In this document: in pieces, positions 42,416 to 50,775 of the stretch
How positions within the stretch are numbered: position 1 is the first letter of the stretch
Layout: each line of letters begins with the position of its first letter
Assembly: GCA_944358385.1 (NCBI GenBank)
Contig: CALVQW010000012.1
Coordinates: forward strand, 1 to 59,937
Length of the DNA: 59,937 nt
Direction of reading: 5' to 3'
DNA from: an uncultured Clostridia bacterium
GTDB taxonomy: Bacteria; Bacillota; Clostridia; Christensenellales; CAG-917
The notes under the pieces: generated by a model
Seen by the model: the letters and a program-made list of their open reading frames with translations, nothing else
The model's database searches: none
Told to the model about the DNA's origin: nothing
Program-made: the position numbers and the translations under genes

Positions 42416-42957
42416 TCTCTCCACCTCCCCGCGCCGAGACGCATCGCGCGTCCTTTATACCTCACGGCGGAGAGTGCCTCTCTGAAAGACGCGTCGTACG
42501 CCTCCGCTATGCCGAACACCTTGTCCGCGAGATAGTACTCCGCGAGGGTACCGTCCGAGAGGGCGTCCGATGTCAGACGCATATCCTCTATCGCGTCCGT
42601 GAGCGCAAGCTCGTCGGGGAGATAGGCATAACGCAGGACGGCTTTGCCGCTCACGTCGGCGCAAAGCCCGTCGGGACGCACCCACACCCTTCTGCGCCTC
42701 CCGCCCACCGCAAGTGCTACGGGATAGAGGATGCGCCTTTCCAATGCCGAGACCGCGATCACGCCGTCCGTCACGGTCACCTCCTCCTCGGCGTAGAGGG
42801 GGATATACTCCGTCACCGCGGTGCGGTAAGCCAGATTGAGCGCGGCAAGCAGCCTCGACGCCAAAGCCTCCTGCTCGTCGTCGAGGGACTCGGACGCGAA
42901 GAAATCCTCCCTGCCCAGCTTGACGAGGCACTCTCCCAGAACATCCTTCACCAACAT
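42412..42957 (-). CDS. Phage head-tail adaptor protein
   Basis: 181 residues starting MLVKDVLGECLVKLGREDFF, mostly helical, with the conserved-looking ALNLAYRTAVTEYIPLYAEE and ERRILYPVAL blocks and an end (SFREALSAVRYKGRAMRLGAGRWRE) typical of portal-ring adaptors (gp4/gp6/gp15 type). AGGAGG before the ATG. It overlaps both neighbours. Specific assignment is from genome order. Confidence 0.65.
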   Translation of the reverse strand: MLVKDVLGECLVKLGREDFFASESLDDEQEALASRLLAALNLAYRTAVTEYIPLYAEEEVTVTDGVIAVSALERRILYPVALAVGGRRRRVWVRPDGLCADVSGKAVLRYAYLPDELALTDAIEDMRLTSDALSDGTLAEYYLADKVFGIAEAYDASFREALSAVRYKGRAMRLGAGRWRE

Positions 42958-43277
42958 AACTCCTCCTTGTCTGAGAGCGCGGCTCCCGCCCTTTGAAGGA
43001 CGGCTCTTTCCCGCTCTCTTTCCGCGGCGCGGCAGGCACGTTCTATCTCCTCCAACACCGCGTCCGCCCTTTCTATGCGAGTTTCGCGGACGCGCGCTAT
43101 GACGCGCGCGTCCAGCTCGCCCGCGGGCACTGCGAGTTGCAGTGCCCCCGATGCGTGGATCTCATACCTCTTCAACTTTGCATTGAAGTACAGCTCATAT
43201 CTCCCGTCTATCTCCTTCAGCCTCTCGCCGATGGAGTAGAGATCCTGCCGGACGGGGATGAGTTCCGCCCTCGTCAC
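42948..43277 (-). CDS. Small phage head-completion protein
   Basis: 109 residues from a GTG at 43277 that overlaps the capsid stop (GTGA). A beta hairpin with YELYFNAKLKRYEIHASGALQLAVPAG is followed by long charged helices (DAVLEEIERACRAAERERERAV). A longer upstream frame on this strand is only the shadow of the capsid gene. Coupled by overlap to the adaptor gene. Role inferred from position. Confidence 0.6.
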   Translation of the reverse strand: MTRAELIPVRQDLYSIGERLKEIDGRYELYFNAKLKRYEIHASGALQLAVPAGELDARVIARVRETRIERADAVLEEIERACRAAERERERAVLQRAGAALSDKEELCW

Positions 43278-44662
43278 ACCCAGCTCGCCACCAGCGTGAT
43301 GTCCGCGGTCACGGGAGTGGAGAAATCGTACTCCTCGCCGCCGAGCTTCCAGCAATCGAAGGACACGCCCGTCTTGTTGGGATTTTTGGGTTCGGTGGCT
43401 TTCGCGCCGTCGAGGACGGTCTGGGTGGTGACTTCGCTGCCGCCGTCGGAGTCGAAGCTGACGGTGTGATAGTTCACGCTGCCGCCGCTCGCCGAGCCGT
43501 CGAACACCAGCTTCGCCTGCCCCATGGGACGAGCGCAGAGCAGATCGGCATACTTGACCAGAGTGGCGGAATAGGACGCTTTGCCGGGGATCTGATGCAG
43601 CACGCTGCCGCTCTCCCCTTCCAGCCATCTCCAATCGCAGAGCTGATGCAGCTTGAAGTCCTCGGAGTTGAGCAGATAGACCGTGCCGTCGGCGACGAAC
43701 CTGTCCGCGACGAAGGGGACTCCCGCATAGGAAAGAGCCTTGTAGCCGCCGTCCAGATTCATATAGTCGAGGTTGGTGCGGTTGGCGGTGAGGAAGTCGA
43801 CATACTGCCTTCTCGCGTCGAAGGAAGCGACGATGAAATCCACGCTGCCGCCCGCCACTTCCTCGATGACGTCGATGGCGGACTGTATCGCCTGAGGGGT
43901 GACAGTGCCGCTCACGTTCTTGACGTAAGGTTTGAGGAAGCTGTAATCGGAGCGGGTAAGCCCGTAGATGGTGGGCGTGTCGCCGAACACCGCCTCAAGC
44001 CCCGTGATCTCGTTGCCCTTGGAGCCTTGCACGTAGATCTTGTAGCCCGCGCCCACTTTGGAGGCAGCCGTCGCGCTGAGCTTCACCGTCTTGCTGTCGC
44101 GGTCGATGGTGAGGATGCGCGCGCCGCTGAGCGTCGTGTCCTTGACGTCGGACGCGTTGTAGACATCCACCGTCATACCCTCCATGAGGGCGCGGACGCT
44201 GTCCACGGTGAGGATGTCGTTGGAGTCGCCGACGTTCGCCACGGTGGTGGCGATGAGACCGCTGCCGTCACCGTAGAGCATCCTGCCGAAGTTGAACTTG
44301 CTGGCTTTGAGCAGCCCGTCCATTTCGGCGTTGAGCAGATTGACGAACGCGCCCGCGCTGTTTTGGGACGCCCTCACCGCCTTGTCGGAGATCTCTATCT
44401 TTCCGAAAAGGTTTTTGAGAGTGAGGGTGAACTGTGCGTAATTGTTGCCGCCGCTCGCGGGCAGAGGATCGGTCTCGCTGCCCGAGCCGATGCCGCCGTT
44501 GATGCCGTAGGGGGCGAGTTTTCTCACCTCTTTGCCCCACACGTCCGCGCCCGTCTGACCGATCTTGGCGAGCAGAGGATTCACCCCGACATTGAGTTGA
44601 TCTGCCAAAACGCCGAGATAAAATGTCTTTAATGCTTTATCCGCATTGCTGAGTGTTACCAT
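43274..44662 (-). CDS. Major capsid protein with C-terminal Flg_new (InlB B-repeat-like) domain
   Basis: 462 residues. The body (N-terminal helix with ALKTFYLGVLADQLNVG, then KIEISDKAVRASQNSAGAFVNLL, FIVASFDARRQYVDFL, GVPFVADRFV) is an HK97-fold coat protein of the P22/podovirus kind. The last ~70 residues (HTVSFDSDGGSEVTTQTVLDG, PNKTGVSFDCWKLGGEEYDF, TPVTADITLVASW) match the Listeria-Bacteroides/Flg_new repeat (PF09479 pattern: V.FDSDGGS...TG..F..W). That domain belongs to bacterial surface proteins and here would project from the capsid as a decoration. AGGAG upstream. Confidence 0.85.
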   Translation of the reverse strand: MVTLSNADKALKTFYLGVLADQLNVGVNPLLAKIGQTGADVWGKEVRKLAPYGINGGIGSGSETDPLPASGGNNYAQFTLTLKNLFGKIEISDKAVRASQNSAGAFVNLLNAEMDGLLKASKFNFGRMLYGDGSGLIATTVANVGDSNDILTVDSVRALMEGMTVDVYNASDVKDTTLSGARILTIDRDSKTVKLSATAASKVGAGYKIYVQGSKGNEITGLEAVFGDTPTIYGLTRSDYSFLKPYVKNVSGTVTPQAIQSAIDVIEEVAGGSVDFIVASFDARRQYVDFLTANRTNLDYMNLDGGYKALSYAGVPFVADRFVADGTVYLLNSEDFKLHQLCDWRWLEGESGSVLHQIPGKASYSATLVKYADLLCARPMGQAKLVFDGSASGGSVNYHTVSFDSDGGSEVTTQTVLDGAKATEPKNPNKTGVSFDCWKLGGEEYDFSTPVTADITLVASWV

Positions 44663-44671
44663 ATCCGTCTC

Positions 44672-45307
44672 CTATTCGTTGTCTTTCAAAAAGAGTTTCC
44701 CTGCCTCTTCTATGCTCTTCGGGTTTCTGCGGGGAGCGGGACCGAACTGCCCTCCGTCGCGCATGACGGCGGGAGGCTGCCCCTCCCTCAGCCCTTTGAG
44801 ATAGCCCTCTATGACCGCAGCCTTCACCGCGGACGAGGTCAGCACATAGTCATTCAGAAATTCTCCGTCTGCAAGCATCTGCTCCGGGGTGCGGAACTCC
44901 GCCGCAAGCACCCTCACCAAAGCGTTGGAAAGGCAGTTGCGGTCGCGTTTGAGATCGGGGTGACGCATGATCTCCTTCGCCATCTTGGCGGCGAAAGGTT
45001 TGGCGGCGGGGGTTTGAGCAAAAAACTTGTCCACCGTCTCCTTCCACTCTTTGCCGTCAGGCTCGAAGGGTGCCTGCGCCTCCTTCAACATCCTCTCCGT
45101 CTCCGCCAGCCGCTGCGAACGGCGGGTGAACTCGCGTTCGAGTTCCCGATATGCCCGCAAAAGCTCCTCCGGGTTTCTGAATTTGCCGAGGGAAACACCC
45201 TCTTTGTCCTGTTCGGTGCCGTCCGTGACGGCGGGGGACTCGCAGACGGTCTCCGCCGCGGTCTCCTGCTCCCTCTCTTCGGGAGCGTCAATTTCCCGTT
45301 TCTTCAT
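44672..45307 (-). CDS. Phage scaffolding protein
   Basis: 211 residues starting MKKREIDAPEEREQETAAET. Highly charged and helical (LLRAYRELEREFTRRSQRLAETERMLKEAQ), with a basic end (GPAPRRNPKSIEEAGKLFLKD), the composition of internal scaffolds that guide coat assembly. It lies between portal and capsid, the standard place. The start overlaps the portal end by 20 bases and has GGAGGGAAGG. Confidence 0.78.
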   Translation of the reverse strand: MKKREIDAPEEREQETAAETVCESPAVTDGTEQDKEGVSLGKFRNPEELLRAYRELEREFTRRSQRLAETERMLKEAQAPFEPDGKEWKETVDKFFAQTPAAKPFAAKMAKEIMRHPDLKRDRNCLSNALVRVLAAEFRTPEQMLADGEFLNDYVLTSSAVKAAVIEGYLKGLREGQPPAVMRDGGQFGPAPRRNPKSIEEAGKLFLKDNE

Positions 45308-47174
45308 CCTTCCCTCCTCTGAAACGTCTTTCCAGCTCGTCCACACCCGCCGCAAGAGAGGCGAGTTCCTTGTGTTTTGCGATGTGCGCGCTCACCCTGT
45401 CGTGATAGCCCGCATCCTTCTCGCAGGGCGCGGAGACGACGATGCGGGTGTGTTCCGCAATGTGCAGAGCGTGATCGTCATACACATCGGGCACTACGTC
45501 CTTGGTGCGCAGCTCGAAGTTCTCCCTCTCCGCTTTGGCGACGTGCGCCTCGTCCGCATCGCGGGACTGCTCCCACGTGCCGAAGCCGAGGATCTCCAGA
45601 AGTTTCGCCTTGGTGCGGGAGGAGATGACTCCGTTCTCGTCCGCGAAAAGCCCGAGGTTGAGAAGGTCGAACACCATCGCGCGGCGGGCGGAGAGGGAGT
45701 CCTCTATCTCGTTCAGCGTGTCGAATGTGACGTCCTCGGAGCCGAGATCCGCCGCCGAGAATTGCAGCACTTCCACTTCGCCGCCCTCCCCCACCACTCT
45801 CTTCATGCGGGGCGCGGACGCAAATTGTTTATACAGCCTGATGATCTGTCTGCCTATGCGTTTCACCGCCTCGCGCAGGCTGTCCGCCGTGAGGGAGATG
45901 CGGGTGTCGTCCTGTTCGAGCAGCAGAGAGATGGCGGTGCCGGACGCGACGTTGCTGGGCACCTGCGAGTAGGTGGTGACCTCGCTCACTCCGCTGATCA
46001 TCACGAATTCGTTGAGGAGTTTCTCCTCCTCTCTGCCGAACTCGGAGGGGACCTGCCCCGCATTCAGCATGACGGGCGGGGTGCTGCCCTGACGGTAGAT
46101 GAGGATCTTCCCCGGAGGCAGCCCCTCCTCTTCGAGAGCGTCCGTATCCACGCTGCCGTCCTCCACTGCGAGGACGCCCATTGCGATGCGGTTCATAAAC
46201 TCGTGTTTCCTGTTCTTGACGGCGTTGTAAGCCCTCTGCACGGGGATGATGCGCTCCACCACGCTCGCGCCGAAAAAGTTGCCCAGCGAGTCCAGACATA
46301 TCTGCCTTGCGAAGGGATATCCCCTCCTGCCGTCCTCGCCGTTGACGTAGGGGAGAGGTCCGTCATGCACGAGAGTCTCCCCTGCCACGATGAGCAGCCT
46401 GCCGTCGGGGTGGGATTCGGTGGGCATCTCGTACTTCTCGATGACGAGCACCGCATCCTCCCTCGCTTCCGTCACCATCTTGGGGACGGTGGCGTGATAG
46501 CCCAAGCCTCCCAGCACGTCCGCGTTCTCGAAGGAAAAGACGTTGAGAGTCTTTCCCTGCACGCGTTTGCCCCAGATGCGGAACACATCCTCCGTCCCCA
46601 TCACTTTGACGTGCATGAGAGAAGGCTGCGCATCCAGGTCGGACACGGCGATGTTCTCCGGGAAGATCTCGAAGGGCGGACACACGCTTATGCGCACGTC
46701 CCCCTCTCTGAGCGCGCCGTCCGCACTGAGAGCCATGCCCTTCGCGGTGTCCCAGCTCACCTTGTAGAAGGCGCAGCCCGTCACCTCGCTCCACACGTTC
46801 GCCTCGCTCATTAGTGCGGTAAACCCGTTCTCGGCGGATACCGCCCTGATGAGCTTGGTGGCGACTTCCGCAGAGGCGCGGTCGCCGTCGTCGGGTGTTG
46901 CGGGACGCACGTGCGCCTGCGCCCTCACTCTCGCCAGCTTGGAAAGGCGAGTCTCCAAAATGGGCGCGATGTGGTTGTACACCTCTCTGCACTGCCAATA
47001 GTAGTCTCTGCCGTACTCCTCCACGTCTCCGCGCGGCGAGATCTCGGAAAATTGGTTGCCGATGACGAAGTTCATGTTCAGCCGCCAATTCAGCTCGACG
47101 GGACGGCGGGCTTCCTGTCTCTTTTTGAAGTCCTCCAACACCGCCGATACGGTCTCCTGTTCAATTTTCGACAT
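45288..47174 (-). CDS. Phage portal protein
   Basis: 628 residues. MSKIEQETVSAVLEDFKKRQEARRPVELNWRLNMNFV opens a typical P22-like portal, with GRDYYWQCREVYNHIAPILETRLSKL, PVQRAYNAVKNRKHEFMNRI, the long internal helix SGTAISLLLEQDDTRISLTADSLREAVKRIGRQIIRLYKQF and a charged end. Twelve copies form the DNA channel at one capsid vertex. Ribosome site AAAGGAG. Confidence 0.9.
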   Translation of the reverse strand: MSKIEQETVSAVLEDFKKRQEARRPVELNWRLNMNFVIGNQFSEISPRGDVEEYGRDYYWQCREVYNHIAPILETRLSKLARVRAQAHVRPATPDDGDRASAEVATKLIRAVSAENGFTALMSEANVWSEVTGCAFYKVSWDTAKGMALSADGALREGDVRISVCPPFEIFPENIAVSDLDAQPSLMHVKVMGTEDVFRIWGKRVQGKTLNVFSFENADVLGGLGYHATVPKMVTEAREDAVLVIEKYEMPTESHPDGRLLIVAGETLVHDGPLPYVNGEDGRRGYPFARQICLDSLGNFFGASVVERIIPVQRAYNAVKNRKHEFMNRIAMGVLAVEDGSVDTDALEEEGLPPGKILIYRQGSTPPVMLNAGQVPSEFGREEEKLLNEFVMISGVSEVTTYSQVPSNVASGTAISLLLEQDDTRISLTADSLREAVKRIGRQIIRLYKQFASAPRMKRVVGEGGEVEVLQFSAADLGSEDVTFDTLNEIEDSLSARRAMVFDLLNLGLFADENGVISSRTKAKLLEILGFGTWEQSRDADEAHVAKAERENFELRTKDVVPDVYDDHALHIAEHTRIVVSAPCEKDAGYHDRVSAHIAKHKELASLAAGVDELERRFRGGKDEETGN

Positions 47175-47481
47175 TTTTCTCTCCTTTTCGCGCGCCGCCC
47201 TTTTTTCGCGGGGCGGCGTTTCTGCCTGCCGCAAGCTCGCCGAGCAGTCTCTCCTTCTCGGCGGCGAGTTCCTCGTCGCTCAATTCCTCCGTCCCCCTCT
47301 CGGAGGAAAGTTCCAGATAGGTCTTGAGCGCGGTACTGTCCGGGGGATAATATTTTTTGGTGATCTTGCGGCGCGTCAGCACCATCTCCCCCTCCGCCGT
47401 CACCGCGTACTCCTCCTGCACCTCGTCGCGGGAGTAGCCCGTGGCTTTTTTGAGCAGAGTTTTCAAAATTTCTTCATCCAT
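47161..47481 (-). CDS. Small phage protein next to the large terminase
   Basis: 106 residues: MDEEILKTLLKKATGYSRDEVQEEYAV, then KKYYPPDSTALKTYLEL and a basic Gly-rich end. The YPPDxTALK piece resembles the tail of small-terminase or related phage proteins. It may be a reduced small terminase; no helix-turn-helix is obvious. It overlaps both terminase and portal genes. Confidence 0.6.
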   Translation of the reverse strand: MDEEILKTLLKKATGYSRDEVQEEYAVTAEGEMVLTRRKITKKYYPPDSTALKTYLELSSERGTEELSDEELAAEKERLLGELAAGRNAAPRKKGGARKGEKNVEN

Positions 47482-48902
47482 GCCTTCTCCCTTCTGACGG
47501 CGCGGACGAGGCTCTCCTTATCCCTCTGGATGACGCTTTTTGCGGGCGGGAGGGGAAGCGGAGGAACGGGGCGCGACATCACAAAATATCTCAGCTCGTC
47601 GAGAGCGTGGTCGTCGATCTTGCGCGGTCTGTCCCCCTCGCCCCACCAGTAACCCTTCAACTCGCGTATGAGGTTCACGCAAGTTTTAAAGATGAAGATC
47701 TCGGCGGGATCCCGCGCAAACAGGGACTTTATGCGTTGTATCCCGCTGTACAAGTCCTTGTTGACGCGAGTGTTCACCGCGATCCCTCTCTCATAAAAAA
47801 GCTCCGCCACACTCTTTTCCGCAGCGAGAGTGCGTTGGGAGGCTGCGCTGTCGATGAGGGCTTGCAGCCTTCCCGACGAGTCTCTCCCCCACCCCAGCGA
47901 GTCCGCGAGCGCGAGGATCTTCTCCGCGTGCCAATCGATGTCCCGCCCGCTCTCGTAATGCTCGCCCACCACATAGATCCGCCCGTCGTAGTCCACCGCG
48001 TAGAAGTGGCAGCTGGTGGGATTCTTAAGCCCCGGATCTATGGACACCGCGCACTGCCACTCCGCGGGGATGTCGAACGGTTCTATGACGTGGCGGTCGG
48101 GATCGAACTCCGGATACACCAGCCCCTGCCCGGTGTGGAACTTCCCGAAGCGTCTGGACTGCTGCTCCTCCTCCGACATCAGCCGCGCCATGTTCTCGGT
48201 CTCGGCGGGATCGAGGTAGGGATTGTCCTTCCACTCCATGTGCGTGCACCACACTTCGGGATCGCCGCGCTCGTTCAGCTCTATCTCGCCGTACACCCAC
48301 GTCAACCCCTTCAAGGGCGTCATAGTGCCGAAGATCAGCCCCTTGCGGTCAAAGACGCGCATCCTGCACTCCTCGTACACGTCGAGAGGCGGTTCCTCGT
48401 CGAACCACACGAAATCCAGCGACGTACCCTGAAATTTCTCCCTGCCCTGATCGCAGGATTTGAACCCTATCTTGGAGAGTCCGCCGAAGGCGTTGCGCAC
48501 CGTGATGTGATCTATGATGCCGTATTCCGGCGCACCCTTTCTGCCGCTCGCCATCACGACGTCCTCAATGCGTCTTGCGGGGAGATATTTCAGGATCTTC
48601 GCCTGCGCCACATCCCTCTGCACCTGCTGCGTGAGGCTGACCACCCACCCCTGCACGTCGGGGCGGTTGACCTTGAAGGGATGCTCGCCGAGTGCCAGCC
48701 ATACGCTCTCCACCGCGCCGCACTCCGTCTTGCCGGAGCGGTTGCCGCCGAACACCCATCTGTTGCGTCGCTCCGAACGGTGGAACTCCATCTGCTTCAA
48801 GTGCGTTCTCTCGCGGTTGTAGTTTCTGAGTGGCTCTTTCGCGCGGGCGGCGAGTTCTCTCTCTATCCTCAGGATCTCGCGCACCGTCTCTTTGTCGTCC
48901 AT
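47463..48902 (-). CDS. Phage terminase large subunit (TerL)
   Basis: 479 residues. ATPase: Walker A FGGNRSGKTE (~53), Walker B LDFVWFDEEPP. Nuclease: VSIDPGLKNPTSCHF and DYDGRIYVVGEHYESGRD, then DSAASQRTLAAEKS and KIDDHALDELRYFV, giving the RNase H-like acidic residues. It pumps DNA into the head at the portal and cuts concatemers. The ATG at 48902 has no clear ribosome site. Confidence 0.92.
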   Translation of the reverse strand: MDDKETVREILRIERELAARAKEPLRNYNRERTHLKQMEFHRSERRNRWVFGGNRSGKTECGAVESVWLALGEHPFKVNRPDVQGWVVSLTQQVQRDVAQAKILKYLPARRIEDVVMASGRKGAPEYGIIDHITVRNAFGGLSKIGFKSCDQGREKFQGTSLDFVWFDEEPPLDVYEECRMRVFDRKGLIFGTMTPLKGLTWVYGEIELNERGDPEVWCTHMEWKDNPYLDPAETENMARLMSEEEQQSRRFGKFHTGQGLVYPEFDPDRHVIEPFDIPAEWQCAVSIDPGLKNPTSCHFYAVDYDGRIYVVGEHYESGRDIDWHAEKILALADSLGWGRDSSGRLQALIDSAASQRTLAAEKSVAELFYERGIAVNTRVNKDLYSGIQRIKSLFARDPAEIFIFKTCVNLIRELKGYWWGEGDRPRKIDDHALDELRYFVMSRPVPPLPLPPAKSVIQRDKESLVRAVRREKAWMKKF

Positions 48903-49103
48903 GGCGCAATGCTAAACCGTGCCTTTTGCGGAATGCAAATTTTTATGTCACGAGAACACGGGATGATATGCCGCGGGCAGCCATGACGGCGATGTCCTCG
49001 GAGAAAGCAGGGGCGAAGCAAAAAAAACAATGCGGCAAAAACTAAGGAAATGTGATCGAAATGTGATCAAAGACTTTATTTTCGTCTATTATTATAGTAA
49101 TAT
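48903..49103. other. Intergenic between phage module and lipoprotein
   Basis: No gene. No att-like repeat or phage promoter was recognised. The AT-rich final 40 bases probably hold the promoter of the next gene. Confidence 0.4.
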
Positions 49104-50114
49104 ATGAGCATGAAGAAATTTCTTGTTCCCGCGCTCGCACTCCTGCTTTTGGTGTTCACGCTCACGGCGTGCGGTTTCGCGCCCGCTTCCGCGGACACGG
49201 CGTATGCGGCGGGGAGCGACCTTTACATCTGCATCTCCCCTTCGGATGAGGAACTCGTGTCAAGCGAGTGGGCGTCCGTTTCCGGCATCGTGGTGAAGAG
49301 GGACCCCGCAGGAGCCGATGTGTTCCGCCTCATCAAGAGCTACTACTACCCCGTCACGAGCTACGGCGACATCTATGTGCTAGGCGGGGAATTCGAAGGC
49401 AGCGGCTTTTATATCAAGAGATACGACGACGATGGCAACAAGATCATCACGGACGACATGGAAGTCCGTGCCGACGAGCTGCCCGCGGGAGCGGCGCAGA
49501 CCTCTCCCCTCCTCCCTCTCACGATAGCCGATGGCAAATACGTCACCCTCAACAACGCTCTGCCCGTCTATGCGGGGGACACTTCCTTTGAGCTTTACTA
49601 TCTGGGCGCATCCGCGGCGGGCGGCAGCAATCTCGCGTTCCTCGCCAAGAGCGACGCGGTGACGGACTACGGCATCGCGGATGCCTCCTCCTTCCTCTCC
49701 TTCACCGTGGGCTGGCATCCCGTGGCGGAGGCTAGACGGGCGGAACTGCTCGCCCCCGAAGATCCCGCACCCGAAGTCCCGGACGGCGACCTCACGGGCG
49801 GAGAGCCTTCGGACGCTCTGCGCATCATCCTCATCATCGGCATAGCCGTACCCGCACTCATCATAGTGGTGCTGATCTTCAAGCCCGTGCGCAGCGACGC
49901 GCGCGGCTACGACAACAGGCGCAAGACGGTGAAGGAGCGCGGCACGGACTATGACAGAGCGCGCAGCTATGAGGCGGACCGCGACCGTTACGACCGCGGC
50001 TACCGCGACTACGAGCGCGAGCGCGCACGCGACTACGACAGACGCGGTTATGACGGCAGAGACTACGACCGCGGCAGAGACTACGACTCAAACGGACGGG
50101 ACGGCAGATACTGA
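49104..50114 (+). CDS. Lipoprotein with C-terminal membrane helix and Arg/Asp/Tyr-rich tail
   Basis: 336 residues. Lipoprotein signal (MKKFLVPALALLLLVFTLTAC), an extracellular beta-rich domain (LYICISPSDEELVSSEW through FTVGWHPVAEARRAEL), a Pro-rich spacer, one membrane helix (IILIIGIAVPALIIVVLIF) and a ~75-residue cytoplasmic tail of alternating R, D and Y (DYDRARSYEADRDRYDRGY). The tail looks low-complexity and could bind a partner or RNA; this is inference. Family not recognised. Confidence 0.7.
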   Translation: MSMKKFLVPALALLLLVFTLTACGFAPASADTAYAAGSDLYICISPSDEELVSSEWASVSGIVVKRDPAGADVFRLIKSYYYPVTSYGDIYVLGGEFEGSGFYIKRYDDDGNKIITDDMEVRADELPAGAAQTSPLLPLTIADGKYVTLNNALPVYAGDTSFELYYLGASAAGGSNLAFLAKSDAVTDYGIADASSFLSFTVGWHPVAEARRAELLAPEDPAPEVPDGDLTGGEPSDALRIILIIGIAVPALIIVVLIFKPVRSDARGYDNRRKTVKERGTDYDRARSYEADRDRYDRGYRDYERERARDYDRRGYDGRDYDRGRDYDSNGRDGRY

Positions 50115-50142
50115 CGCCCTCAATATACACAAGAAGGTTTTT

Positions 50143-50700
50143 ATGAGAATATTCATCGCATCGGACATCCACGGCTCGGCGGTGAGCCTGGAAAAGTTTT
50201 TCTCCATAGTGGACGCGGCACTCCCCGACCACCCGGACACCAAAGTGGTGTTGCTCGGCGACACCTACAATCACGGTCCCCGCAATCCTCTGCCCGAGGG
50301 GTACGCGCCCATGCGCGTGGCGAAGCTCTTGAACGACGCCATGAGTTTCCTCACCGTCATCAAGGGCAACTGTGACAGCGAAGTGGATGAGATGATCTCC
50401 AACTTCCCCATCATAGGCGACTTCAACATGGAGTGGGAGGGACACACCGTCTTTTTCACGCACGGACACAAGTTCAACCCCGACAACCCGCCCACGGGCG
50501 TGAAGGCGGGGGACGTGGTGTTTTACGGACACTTCCACAAGCCCTCGGTGACCGTCGTAGACGGCGTGCATTACGTCTGCGTCGGCTCGGTGGGCATCCC
50601 CTTTGACGGCACTCCCAAGAGCTATGCCGTGCTGACGGAACGCGACGTCACCCTCAAGAGTTTCGAGGGCGAGACGCTCGCGTATTTCGACCTTGACTGA
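50143..50700 (+). CDS. YfcE-type metallophosphodiesterase
   Basis: 185 residues of the calcineurin-like fold: IASDIHGSAVSLEKF, VVLLGDTYNHGPRNP, VIKGNCDSEVD, FFTHGHKF and FYGHFHKPSV supply the metal-binding Asp, His and Asn residues. YfcE enzymes hydrolyse phosphodiesters (e.g. bis-pNPP) with Mn2+; physiological substrate unknown. Start at 50143 (AAGAAGG ahead), 28 bases after the previous gene. Confidence 0.9.
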   Translation: MRIFIASDIHGSAVSLEKFFSIVDAALPDHPDTKVVLLGDTYNHGPRNPLPEGYAPMRVAKLLNDAMSFLTVIKGNCDSEVDEMISNFPIIGDFNMEWEGHTVFFTHGHKFNPDNPPTGVKAGDVVFYGHFHKPSVTVVDGVHYVCVGSVGIPFDGTPKSYAVLTERDVTLKSFEGETLAYFDLD

Positions 50701-50775
50701 CAGAAACGCGCGTTTACGCGCACAAAATGACATTTAAACCGCGCATCAGGCACGGTTATGTATAACGGAGGGATC

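Larger units (their letters stand above)
39810..48902 (-). mobile_element. P22-like head/packaging gene module (prophage remnant or satellite)
   Basis: Nine genes on one strand in the order terminase, small partner, portal, scaffold, capsid, head-completion, adaptor, propeller-like stabilisation protein and coiled coil, plus one 42-residue gene. Nearly every junction overlaps, as in intact phage. Integrase, repressor, replication, lysis and tail-fibre genes are absent on both sides, and no attachment repeats were identified. Frames are open, so the proteins may still be made. Confidence 0.8.

Noticed and set aside
45027..46814. 595-residue plus-strand frame
   Set aside because: Antisense to the portal and scaffold genes, an effect of GC-rich codon use.
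48440..48465. tRNA T-arm-like GGATTTGAACCC
   Set aside because: Lies inside the terminase coding sequence and no cloverleaf can be built around it.
39810..48902. Complete prophage
   Set aside because: No integrase, repressor, lysis, tail or attachment-site evidence on either side, so only a head module is claimed.
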